The notes under the pieces are model-generated. The model ran no database searches and was not told the DNA's origin. It was given only the letters and a program-made list of their open reading frames with translations. Shown here one piece after another: positions 6,474 to 13,709 of a DNA stretch of 17,933 nt. Positions within the stretch are counted from its first letter, which is position 1. Every line of letters begins with the position of its first letter. Source of the stretch: Bacillota bacterium (lineage in GTDB: Bacteria > Bacillota > Clostridia > Peptostreptococcales > Anaerovoracaceae); NCBI GenBank assembly GCA_016302545.1, contig JAEDNK010000020.1:1-17933 (forward strand), given 5' to 3'. Position numbers and translations under genes: made by a program.

Positions 6474-7397
6474 TTATACTTGCTTTATGCTTGCCAGAAT
6501 TCTTTCCAGCCGCTCTTTATCGAAGTGATATTTTTTGCAGCAGAACTGGCATACCAGCTCAGCCTGCCCGTCCTCTTCTATGATATCCGTAAGGTCCTTT
6601 TCTCCTATGGTCATTAGAACCTGCTCCAGCCTTTCCTCCGAGCAGTCGCACTCCCATCTTAAATCTCTGAATTCAAGACCCGATACCCCGTATTCCTCCG
6701 GCATGTTTCCGAAGATTCTTTCCATCATCAGCGAAAGAATTTTTTCTTCTCCCTGACCACCGGCCTTTCCTGTGGCCTCCTCCACCAGAGCGGTTATAGG
6801 AGGAAGGTCTGCCAGCATCTCCTCCAGCGCATCGACGGCGCCCTCCTGCGCATCCGGCAGCATCTGTATTATCATTCCTCCCGCTGCCATTACGGAGAAG
6901 TCGGTGTTTATCTTTACTCCCAATGAAACGGCTGTGTTCTGCTGCTCGGAAATGTAGTAGTATGCCGTCAGATCATCAGCAATCTCGCCGTCAACTAAAG
7001 CGATTGTCCCCACGTAGGGCTCCTTCAGTCCCAGATCCTTTATTACGGTCAGCTCGCCGATTCCAAGAGAGCCGCCCACATCCAACTTTCCGACTTCGTT
7101 CAGAGGCAGGTCTACGTAAGGGTTGGCAATGTATCCCTTGACCCTTCCGTCAGCAAAGGCTGTCGCCAGAATCTGTTTTGCCGGACCGTCGCCCTTAAAT
7201 ATTACAGTCAGCTTGTCCGACTGATTTTTGAGCATCAGCCCCATAATACCTGCTCCGGTCAGAACTCTTCCAAGTCCTGCCGCAGCCACCGGAGTGGCGT
7301 CGTGAATTCTGCGAGCCTCCTCAGCAATGTCAGTTGTCACAGCCAGATATACCCTGTATGAACCGCTCTTATCTATTCCTGTATAAGCCTTACCCAT
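6474..7397 (-). CDS. hslO: Redox-regulated chaperone Hsp33
   Basis: Cytoplasmic holdase chaperone of 307 residues that is inactive while zinc is bound and switches on when its cysteines oxidise and it unfolds. The C-terminal zinc switch is intact: CDC at 250-252 and CQFC at 283-286, the CxC...CxxC arrangement of the family. The N-terminal domain shows the family's TPVAAAGLGRVL (35-46) and GDGPAKQILATA (69-80) segments. Its start overlaps the stop of the phosphohexomutase gene by 8 bases, with GGAGAAA just upstream, so the two are translationally coupled. The ddl gene follows after 19 bases. Pairing oxidative-stress protection with cell-wall precursor synthesis in one transcript fits an anaerobe exposed to oxygen, though this is inference. 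Confidence 0.96.
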   Translation of the reverse strand: MGKAYTGIDKSGSYRVYLAVTTDIAEEARRIHDATPVAAAGLGRVLTGAGIMGLMLKNQSDKLTVIFKGDGPAKQILATAFADGRVKGYIANPYVDLPLNEVGKLDVGGSLGIGELTVIKDLGLKEPYVGTIALVDGEIADDLTAYYYISEQQNTAVSLGVKINTDFSVMAAGGMIIQMLPDAQEGAVDALEEMLADLPPITALVEEATGKAGGQGEEKILSLMMERIFGNMPEEYGVSGLEFRDLRWECDCSEERLEQVLMTIGEKDLTDIIEEDGQAELVCQFCCKKYHFDKERLERILASIKQV

Positions 7398-9087
7398 TTT
7401 CTCCTGCTTCCTTTTCCAATCTTTCTCTTACCATAGCGCAAAGCTGCGCCGCCTTGTCGATGGCTTCATCTCTGGTCTCGCCTTTGGCAAAGATATAAAT
7501 TTTAAGCTTTAATTCCGTTCCCGAAGGTCTGATAATTATTCTGTGTCCGCCTTCAAGGTCTGCGCAGTACATGTTTTGCTGCCTGTAGCAGTATTCCTTT
7601 TTTATGGCTTTTCCTAAGTGCTCACAGCTCTTAAGCCCGCCTGCAAAGAGAGACTTGACCAGAAGGAGCATTCTCCCCCTGTCTTTTTCCTGCTTATATA
7701 CCAGCGCCGTTGTGATGGATTCCGTGTACCCGTACTGCTCATATATTTCCTCCAGCCTGTCCGTCAATGTTTTTCCGGCAGCCTTCTGCTCCGCCGCCAT
7801 AAGGCATAGCATTTGGCAGGCCATAATTCCATCCTTGTCACGGGTGTAATCGCCGTAAAGGTATCCCAGGCTTTCTTCAAAGCCGAAGAGAAAGTCCCCG
7901 GCTCTGCCCTCCCCTTTAAGGCGCTCCATTTCCAGGGCAATATTTTTAAAGCCTGTAAATACATTCTTTACCTTTACTCCGTAAGCTCTGCCCATCTCCT
8001 CTGTCAGCGGCGAACTGACAAAGCTCTTGATGGCCACAGCTTCCTGTGGAAGTCTCCCGCCGCCTGTTTCCCTGCTTTTGCATCTCAAAATATAGTCAAA
8101 CATCAGCTCGCCGACCTGATTGCCGCTGAGCTTGCAATAGCTTCCGTCGGTCAAAACCGCAGCCCCCATTCTGTCGCTGTCCGGATCTGTGGCGAGTATC
8201 AAATCATATTTATTCCCCTGGGCGGCGCACATCTTCAGAGCCTCCGCAAAGGCAGCGTCGTTTTCCGGATTAGGTGAAGGACAGGTGGGAAAATTCCCGT
8301 CAGCCTCCTTTTGGCTCTCTACCACATCCACTTCTCCCACGCCCAGGCTCTCCAATGCCTTAATCACATATCCGAGCCCGCTTCCGTTCAAAGGTGTATA
8401 GCACACCTTGAGCTGCGAAAAGGCATCGCCACATGTGTCAGGCTCGTCCCACAAAAGCGTGTTTTTTCTGACAGCCTCCAGATATGCCTCCTTTACGCCC
8501 TCCTCCAAGACGGTAACGCAGCCGTCTTCTCGGGTTTTATCGCTGCAGAAAGGGTCTTCCTTTCTTATATATTCCTCCACAAGCCTCGCCTTGGCATTGT
8601 CTATCTGGTTTCCAAAGTGGTCATACACCTTATAGCCGTTGTACTCCCTTGTATTGTGGCTGGCAGTAATCATAATGCCACCGTTAAGCCTGAGATGACG
8701 AACGACAAAAGACACCACCGGCACGGGAGTAGCCTCACCAAAAATATAGGCATCCACTCCATGACTTGCAAAAACCTGAGCTACGGAGGCCGCATATTCC
8801 TTTGAATTTATTCTTGTGTCAAAGCCTATGACCAGCTTAGGTCTCTCATAACGCTCCGTCAGATAACGGGCAATCCCCATGGTAGCCTTTCTCAGCACTA
8901 CAGAGTTTATGCGGTTTGTACCCGCGCCCATCTTGCCTCGAAGCCCCGACGTGCCGAAGGCGATGTCTTTGCAAAACCTATCGTATATCTCGTCTCTGTC
9001 CCCTTGGATTTGCGCAAGCTCCGCCGCCAAGTCCTCCGGCAATTCCATAGATTTCCACCTTGTATATTCTATAAAGCATCTTTCCAT
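7390..9087 (-). CDS. Phosphoglucomutase/phosphomannomutase (alpha-D-phosphohexomutase)
   Basis: Interconverts hexose 1- and 6-phosphates through a phosphoserine intermediate, supplying sugar nucleotide and cell-wall polysaccharide pathways. All four family sites are visible in the 565-residue protein: the catalytic loop TASHN with Ser143, the metal-binding loop DPDSD (301-305), the sugar-recognition FEES (403-406) and the C-terminal phosphate-binding RPSGT (520-524). FGTSGLRG at 44-51 is also typical. Length fits the ~560-580-residue PgcA-like Gram-positive group rather than the ~450-residue GlmM group. The ATG at 9087 has GAGG about 11 bases upstream; a second ATG at codon 14 has no better site. 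It is the first gene of the six-gene operon, divergent from the htrA-like gene across 121 bases. Substrate preference (glucose or mannose) cannot be read from sequence alone. Confidence 0.93.
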   Translation of the reverse strand: MERCFIEYTRWKSMELPEDLAAELAQIQGDRDEIYDRFCKDIAFGTSGLRGKMGAGTNRINSVVLRKATMGIARYLTERYERPKLVIGFDTRINSKEYAASVAQVFASHGVDAYIFGEATPVPVVSFVVRHLRLNGGIMITASHNTREYNGYKVYDHFGNQIDNAKARLVEEYIRKEDPFCSDKTREDGCVTVLEEGVKEAYLEAVRKNTLLWDEPDTCGDAFSQLKVCYTPLNGSGLGYVIKALESLGVGEVDVVESQKEADGNFPTCPSPNPENDAAFAEALKMCAAQGNKYDLILATDPDSDRMGAAVLTDGSYCKLSGNQVGELMFDYILRCKSRETGGGRLPQEAVAIKSFVSSPLTEEMGRAYGVKVKNVFTGFKNIALEMERLKGEGRAGDFLFGFEESLGYLYGDYTRDKDGIMACQMLCLMAAEQKAAGKTLTDRLEEIYEQYGYTESITTALVYKQEKDRGRMLLLVKSLFAGGLKSCEHLGKAIKKEYCYRQQNMYCADLEGGHRIIIRPSGTELKLKIYIFAKGETRDEAIDKAAQLCAMVRERLEKEAGENG

Positions 9088-9161
9088 AATATTTATATCC
9101 TCAACAAGTTATTTTATCATATTTCACATATTTTTTACACAGGAAATACACAAAATCCGAT

Positions 9162-9167
9162 TATAAT
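9162..9167 (+). promoter_or_regulatory. Probable -10 element of the htrA-like gene
   Basis: A consensus TATAAT lies 41 bases before the start codon in the 121-base divergent intergenic region. A TTTACA at 9134-9139 is 22 bases away, too far for a standard -35, so an activator or an alternative arrangement may be needed. I could not assign the opposing promoter of the phosphohexomutase operon with confidence. Confidence 0.4.
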
Positions 9168-9208
9168 TTGGGTAAATTCAGAAACAACTAATACAAGGAG
9201 GCCGCAAT

Positions 9209-10429
9209 ATGGACGATTGGGATAAATTTGAATACGAAGAAAAGCGCGAAGAGAGCAAATCAATGTACGCAGACTCTGCCGAGGCTCCAAAAAGAGCTTC
9301 AAGAGAGAAGAAAGCTCCCGTCTATGTGACAAGAAAAGCCTTTGCTATCACACTCATAATCTGCATGGTGCTGTCGGCTGCAATAGGCGCCGGTGCCTAT
9401 GCCCTTGCCATGAGCCGTTTCGGGGGCTCTGTGATTGACAAGACCATTACAACTACAAACTACAATCTGGCGCAGGCTACGGGAAGCGAGCTTTCAGTTC
9501 AGGAAATCATAGCTAAAAATGAGAATTCCGTAGTTGCTATTTCCACAGAATCCGTGGCAACAGATTCATGGCTTCGCCAGTATGTAACCCAAGGTGCAGG
9601 CAGCGGAGTAATATACAGCGCGGACGGCTACATCATCACAAACAGCCATGTCATTGAAGACGCCAATACTATAAAGGTTACGTTATATGACGGCTCCGAA
9701 TATGAGGCATATCTGGTGGCTTCAGACGAGCAGACCGATTTGGCTGTTATCAAAATCGATAAGACAGGCCTTACTCCTGTTGCAATCGGCACCATGGAAG
9801 ACCTCAATGTGGGCGATCTCGTGGTTGCTATCGGTAATCCTCTGGGAACCCTTTCTGGAACTGCCACAGAGGGTATTATAAGCGCTCTGGAAAGGGAAAT
9901 AACCCTTGACGGCAAGACTATGACCCTGATTCAGACCAGCGCCTCCATTAACCCTGGCAATTCCGGCGGCGGTCTGTTTGACCAGTACGGCAATCTCATA
10001 GGTATCGTAGTGGCAAAATCCTCCGGTTCTGATGTTGAAGGTCTTGGCTTTGCAATTCCTTGTGACAAGGTTTCCACAGTAGTCAAATCCCTCATTGAAA
10101 ACGGCTATGTAGAGGGAAGACCTGCGGCAGGCATCACCATCGTAGACCTGACCTCGCCTCAGAAGGCTATGCAGTACGGAGTATCAATCACAGGTGTTTA
10201 TATCCAGGAGGTGACGGGCGAGAACGCTAAGAAGGCGGGACTTCAGGCAGGAGATCTGGTCTATTATGTCGATGACGTCAAAATAACTTCCGACTCCCAG
10301 CTTGTAAAAACCATTCAGAGCTATCAGATAGGAGATACCGTCGAGTTTACCGTAATAAGGGAAAACGAGCCGATAAAGATCAAGGTTAAGCTGCAGGCTG
10401 CCCACGAAATCACGAGCAAAGACAATTAA
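9209..10429 (+). CDS. HtrA/DegP-type membrane-anchored serine protease
   Basis: Extracytoplasmic trypsin-like protease with one PDZ domain that would degrade misfolded envelope or secreted proteins. The 406-residue protein has a charged cytoplasmic N-terminus (1-43), one membrane anchor (about 44-68), a protease domain (about 95-285) and a PDZ domain (about 303-396). The catalytic triad is intact: His147 in TNSH, Asp177 in QTDLAV and Ser252 in GNSGGG. It most resembles B. subtilis HtrA/YkdA-class proteins. AAGGAGG lies 7 bases before the ATG. The gene stands alone, divergent from the phosphohexomutase operon and convergent with spoIIR, with a shared bidirectional terminator downstream. Regulation by a CssRS-like two-component system is known for some relatives, but no such genes are present here. 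Confidence 0.95.
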   Translation: MDDWDKFEYEEKREESKSMYADSAEAPKRASREKKAPVYVTRKAFAITLIICMVLSAAIGAGAYALAMSRFGGSVIDKTITTTNYNLAQATGSELSVQEIIAKNENSVVAISTESVATDSWLRQYVTQGAGSGVIYSADGYIITNSHVIEDANTIKVTLYDGSEYEAYLVASDEQTDLAVIKIDKTGLTPVAIGTMEDLNVGDLVVAIGNPLGTLSGTATEGIISALEREITLDGKTMTLIQTSASINPGNSGGGLFDQYGNLIGIVVAKSSGSDVEGLGFAIPCDKVSTVVKSLIENGYVEGRPAAGITIVDLTSPQKAMQYGVSITGVYIQEVTGENAKKAGLQAGDLVYYVDDVKITSDSQLVKTIQSYQIGDTVEFTVIRENEPIKIKVKLQAAHEITSKDN

Positions 10430-10497
10430 GGAAACAAGAAAAGGCATGGAAAGCTAATTCTTTTTCATATACTTCTCCAAACACATGATAAACAGCG

Positions 10498-10530
10498 AAA
10501 GAGCAGGGATACCCGCCCTGCTCTTTTGTT
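10498..10530. terminator. Bidirectional terminator between htrA-like gene and spoIIR
   Basis: AAAGAGCAGGG (10498-10508) and CCCTGCTCTTT (10516-10526) form a perfect 11-bp stem with a 7-base loop. On the plus strand the stem ends in TTTT followed by GTT; on the minus strand it ends in TTT and CGC. It lies between two convergent genes and can serve both. Confidence 0.85.
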
Positions 10531-10540
10531 GCTCAATTAT

Positions 10541-11185
10541 CTATTCTTTTTTGACCCCGCCTTTCCTCAGCAGCTCAGCCACCTTGGATTTCAGTACCAA
10601 TCGCCCCTGATAATCCTCATCGAACATCTTTTCATAACCGCTTTCCTTGGCGTCTACGAGGCATAAAGGAGGAAAAACAACACACCACCAGTTCTGACCC
10701 TTGCCTTCTCCGATGGTGATGGTAAGCGCCTCGTAGCTGCCTGCCGGAAAGTACACATCATCATACTGTTTAGCCGGAATGGCGGTAACACCTATCCGTG
10801 CCTTTACATTATAGTCATAGCCCTCTGCCCTGACGCACTGCCGGGCGCAGGCTTCAACCTCCTCAAGGTTTCCCTCTATATAAGCTCTGGTCCGGGACGC
10901 ACTTGAGCTTCCCTCCAATGCGTTCTGCACCTTGGCAAGCACCCGGTTTCTCACCTTGAATTTGAGTTCCTGATCTTCATCGGAATCGCTGTTTGCAATG
11001 ACGTGGAATCTGATTATTCCTTCGTATTCGTTTATCATACCCTCCTCGTCAGCGGGCCACTGAATCTCCTGAATCCGGCTTACCTCTGCACGAGCGGCCT
11101 GGGCCTTAGGTATGTAATCAGCCATACACAATCCCACAACAAACATCATCAATAAAAAATATATCTTTAATCCTCTAAGTTTCAT
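10541..11185 (-). CDS. spoIIR: Stage II sporulation protein R
   Basis: Signal made in the forespore and secreted across the septum to trigger SpoIIGA-dependent activation of pro-sigma-E in the mother cell. The 214-residue protein has an N-terminal signal/anchor (about 8-24) and the hallmark blocks IIRFHVIANSDSDEDQ (57-72), YDDVYFPAGSYEAL (141-154) and GKGQNWWCVVFPPLC (161-175), which I recognise as SpoIIR. AAGGGGG lies 7 bases before the ATG. It sits downstream of the sipL-like gene on the same strand but is separated by a hairpin, so it may be expressed on its own in the forespore. A possible sigma-F-like promoter is listed separately. The presence of this gene marks the organism as an endospore former, or a recent descendant of one. 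Confidence 0.96.
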   Translation of the reverse strand: MKLRGLKIYFLLMMFVVGLCMADYIPKAQAARAEVSRIQEIQWPADEEGMINEYEGIIRFHVIANSDSDEDQELKFKVRNRVLAKVQNALEGSSSASRTRAYIEGNLEEVEACARQCVRAEGYDYNVKARIGVTAIPAKQYDDVYFPAGSYEALTITIGEGKGQNWWCVVFPPLCLVDAKESGYEKMFDEDYQGRLVLKSKVAELLRKGGVKKE

Positions 11186-11209
11186 CTTGTACCCCCTTGT
11201 TTCAAAGAG

Positions 11210-11238
11210 AGTATAGACAAGCAGGCTGCATTTAATAC
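11210..11238 (-). promoter_or_regulatory. Possible sigma-F-like promoter of spoIIR
   Basis: Read on the minus strand, GTATT (11234-11238) is followed after 15 bases by GTCTATACT (11210-11218). Against the B. subtilis sigma-F consensus (GYWTA, then GGNRANANT) the matches are 4 of 5 and 4 of 6 informative positions. The same region also contains a sigma-A-like TATACT, so assignment is uncertain. Confidence 0.25.
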
Positions 11239-11245
11239 AGCCTGC
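11221..11245 (-). terminator. Intercistronic hairpin between sipL-like gene and spoIIR
   Basis: GCAGGCTG (11221-11228) and CAGCCTGC (11238-11245) form an 8-bp stem with a 9-base loop. The sequence after it on the minus strand (TTGTCTATACT) is only weakly U-rich, so it may attenuate or protect RNA ends rather than terminate fully. Confidence 0.5.
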
Positions 11246-11271
11246 CGTAAATATTTTGTTTGGACTTTTTT

Positions 11272-12915
11272 TTACCTTATTATAAGCAGCTTATGACCTT
11301 CGGAAATTTCCTCGTCCTCCAGTTGATTCAGTTTACTGATTGAGTCAACGGACGTCTTGAATTTCTTGGCAATCTTCCAAAGGCTGTCACCTTCCCCTGT
11401 AACATAAACCGTCATAGGCGCCATCGCCTCTTTTACCGTGCTCTCCTCAAAAGCCGGATTTGCCAGAACCTTGAAGGTCACCTCCCGCATTATTTCAGCG
11501 CTGACCATGACGGAGGCATTAAACTCCAGCTGCTTGCCGTTTATCTTTTCCGCCCAGATGTCCTTTGCATGTATATCCGTCTTTATTATCTCTTCTCCTG
11601 TCATCTGCGGCACCGCTGCAACCACACGGAAAGGAATTTCCTGCCTTACGGAAAACAGCTGGGGCTCATCCTCCTCTCTAAGGGACATACATATCATATT
11701 GGCTCTGAGCATTCCCTCGGTGATGACCTTTCCCTGCTCACCGCGGCTTTCGCCCTCCATAAGCTCTGCCATGGTGTACAATATTTTATCTATCTCACCG
11801 TAGGCTGAGTCCGGCGAAATTATCTCCCTGACCGAAGACTCTCCTACAGCAAAGGTTACCGGCGTGCGGCTCCTTTCCCAGTTAAAATCACAGATAAAAT
11901 CCTTCTCCCTGTGGTATCCGTCCACGATTATTTCTCTCTGCGTGCCGGCATATAGCTCCACATATGTTATGATTTCTCCCTCGAGGCGGAAAATCTCTCC
12001 CAGCTCCTCGTCCTGTACAAGCTTGACCCGTAGACCGCTGCCGTCAAAGCACAGGCTTCCGCTGCCTGCGCCCTGCTGCTTTACAGGTATGAACTGGGTA
12101 AATTCCACTCTTTCCTGCGCCTGCCTTATACATTCCCATGCAGGCTCTCCCGTTACCGTATACAGCAGGTTTACGAAAATAAAGCCGTTAACCACTACCT
12201 TTTCTGCCGTGACCTGCTTGTAGTTTTCCACCACGCTTATGTCCTGCTTAAGAATTGATTCCGGATTGCCTTCTTCCTTTATCTGCAGATTTTCACTTAT
12301 GGAAAGGGCATCCTTCTTTCGGAGGGCAATTCCCGTAAGCTCCACCCTTTCCTTTAGCATCTGAATTTCCTCTCCGTTTATGCCCTCGAAAATATCGACT
12401 TTGCGATCAACACATTCTCTTGCCATGACTGCCAGAGTGATTTTGACGCGGTACTTTCGCTCGTTGATAACCATGTACTCGATTTTTTCCGTCCGGCAAT
12501 CCATTATCAGAGTGGCTCCGGCCGCTATATCCGTGTGCCACCTTTCCTTGAAGGGAACTCTGGTCTGAACGGCTATCACAGGTCCCGCTGCCTGCCTGTT
12601 TTCGGGAACGTAAAGTGTCTGCAGCTCCACCTCTCCGGAAAGACCTATGTAGTCGTCGGTTTTGTTTATGCGATCTATTTCCCGGGAGGAAAGACGAGGG
12701 CTGCCGTCGATGAGCAGGATTTCCCTCAGGTCGGGCTTGGTGTCAGGCACCAGAATGTCCTCCTCAATGGTAATGACTGTCTTAGGCTTTTCTGTAATAT
12801 TTGTCACCTGCACCGGCGTGTATATTGCGTTTCCCGCAACCGGCACAATAACCTTTTCTTCTATCTCTCTGGCCGGAACCATGGCGTAATCCGGAATATC
12901 CTTTTCGTAGGTCAT
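11272..12915 (-). CDS. sipL: SPOCS (DUF3794) and LysM protein, SipL-like
   Basis: Probable spore-coat morphogenesis protein of the SipL type, which in C. difficile binds SpoIVA through its LysM domain to attach coat to the forespore. The 547-residue product has DUF3794/SPOCS-type beta-rich segments through the N-terminal and central parts and a C-terminal LysM (about 498-547: a VTGEGDSLWKIAKKF motif, then SKLNQL and a final KLLIIR). There is no signal peptide, consistent with a mother-cell cytoplasmic location. I start at the ATG at 12915, with AAAGGGG (12923-12929) 7 bases upstream; the longer frame would need a TTG. Clustering with spoIIR, ispE and a GntR gene resembles what I remember of the C. 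difficile sipL locus. SPOCS/LysM proteins have several paralogues, so orthology rather than paralogy is inferred. Confidence 0.82.
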   Translation of the reverse strand: MTYEKDIPDYAMVPAREIEEKVIVPVAGNAIYTPVQVTNITEKPKTVITIEEDILVPDTKPDLREILLIDGSPRLSSREIDRINKTDDYIGLSGEVELQTLYVPENRQAAGPVIAVQTRVPFKERWHTDIAAGATLIMDCRTEKIEYMVINERKYRVKITLAVMARECVDRKVDIFEGINGEEIQMLKERVELTGIALRKKDALSISENLQIKEEGNPESILKQDISVVENYKQVTAEKVVVNGFIFVNLLYTVTGEPAWECIRQAQERVEFTQFIPVKQQGAGSGSLCFDGSGLRVKLVQDEELGEIFRLEGEIITYVELYAGTQREIIVDGYHREKDFICDFNWERSRTPVTFAVGESSVREIISPDSAYGEIDKILYTMAELMEGESRGEQGKVITEGMLRANMICMSLREEDEPQLFSVRQEIPFRVVAAVPQMTGEEIIKTDIHAKDIWAEKINGKQLEFNASVMVSAEIMREVTFKVLANPAFEESTVKEAMAPMTVYVTGEGDSLWKIAKKFKTSVDSISKLNQLEDEEISEGHKLLIIR

Positions 12916-12922
12916 AGCTTTT

Positions 12923-12929
12923 CCCCTTT
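12923..12929 (-). promoter_or_regulatory. Ribosome binding site deciding the sipL-like start
   Basis: AAAGGGG on the minus strand lies 7 bases before the ATG at 12915. The alternative TTG start at 12933 would include this site within the coding sequence. Confidence 0.65.
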
Positions 12930-12948
12930 CCAAACTTGGTCTTGCTAC

Positions 12949-12976
12949 AATCTATTCGCCGAGGTCTCCTTTTATG
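12949..12976 (-). promoter_or_regulatory. Possible sigma-E-like promoter of the sipL-like gene
   Basis: On the minus strand, CATAAA (12971-12976) is followed after 14 bases by AATAGATT (12949-12956). These partly match the sigma-E -35 (CATATT type) and -10 (CATACANT) elements at the usual spacing. It lies between the gntR terminator and the sipL-like ATG, where a mother-cell promoter would be expected. Matches are partial. Confidence 0.3.
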
Positions 12977-12984
12977 TTTATCCG

Positions 12985-13011
12985 TCAAAAAAACCCGCTT
13001 ACTGCGGGTTT
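12985..13011 (-). terminator. Intrinsic terminator of the ispE-gntR operon, stop codon in loop
   Basis: On the minus strand AAACCCGC (13004-13011) pairs with GCGGGTTT (12991-12998) around a 5-base loop AGTAA, followed by an uninterrupted T-run to 12987. The gntR stop codon TAA (12999-13001) is in the loop. Confidence 0.9.
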
Positions 13012-13709
13012 CTTCCGTGATTGCTGTTATTGCCGTGATTGCCGTGGAAAACGCTTTCGCCTTCCTTGATTATAAACTCCTTAAGTCTTGAAATGTGCTC
13101 GTCGGCGGCTTTTCTTGCTTTTTCTGCGTCGTTGCTTAAAATAGCTTCAACTATTTCCTTATGCTCCATGGGCTGACCTTCAAATCTTGAAAAATCATCG
13201 TAGTAAATATATCTGAATCTCAGGGCCAGCTCTTGCACCTGTGAAACCAGCTGTATAAGGGTTTTGTTTCCGCTGCAGCTTACGATTTTCTTGTGGAAGG
13301 CTTCATCCCACTTGATGATTTCCTGAATATTGCCCGATTCCACAGCAGCCTTGTATGCCTCGGTTGCCCTCCTCAATTCCTCTTTCTCTTCATCGGTAGC
13401 TTTGATTGCAGCTAGCCCCGCCGCCATTCCTTCCAAATCCTGACGGACCTCCATTACATCTACCATATCCTTGATAGAAATATCCGAAGCGTAAGCTCCC
13501 CGACGCGGCTCGATTGTCACGAGCCCTTCCTTCTCCAGCTTTCTGATGGCTTCCCTTACAGGAGTGCGGCTTACGCCCATATCGTCGGCAAGCTCCACCT
13601 CCATCATTCTGGTCCCCGGGGCAATTTCTCCTATGAGTATCTGTCTTTTTAACTCTTCGTATACGATTTCTCTAAGGGGTCTGTGGTTCTGCAAATCAAA
13701 GTTTAACAT
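12999..13709 (-). CDS. GntR-family transcriptional regulator, FCD (FadR) subfamily
   Basis: DNA-binding regulator of 236 residues with an N-terminal winged helix-turn-helix (about 10-75; recognition region GVSRTPVREAIRKLEKEGLV) and a helical FCD ligand domain (about 85-212). The FCD metal-site residues appear to be present: Asp135 and His139 in WDEAFHKKI, His183 in EHKEI and His205 in DEHISRL. The ligand is therefore probably a metal-coordinated organic acid. I start at the ATG at 13709, with GAGGAG (13716-13721) 6 bases upstream; the longer frame adds 16 residues lacking domain similarity. The start overlaps the end of ispE by 14 bases, so they are coupled. The C-terminus carries an unusual His/Asn/Gly tail (HGNHGNNSNHGRN, 222-234). 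The stop codon is in the loop of the terminator. Target genes are unknown. Confidence 0.92.
   Translation of the reverse strand: MLNFDLQNHRPLREIVYEELKRQILIGEIAPGTRMMEVELADDMGVSRTPVREAIRKLEKEGLVTIEPRRGAYASDISIKDMVDVMEVRQDLEGMAAGLAAIKATDEEKEELRRATEAYKAAVESGNIQEIIKWDEAFHKKIVSCSGNKTLIQLVSQVQELALRFRYIYYDDFSRFEGQPMEHKEIVEAILSNDAEKARKAADEHISRLKEFIIKEGESVFHGNHGNNSNHGRNPQ

Noticed and set aside
8311..8805. Plus-strand open frame of 164 codons
   Set aside because: Antisense to the phosphohexomutase gene across its catalytic-serine region; no ribosome site or recognisable motif.
12535..13020. Plus-strand open frame of 161 codons
   Set aside because: Antisense to the sipL-like gene and crosses the gntR terminator; no supporting features.
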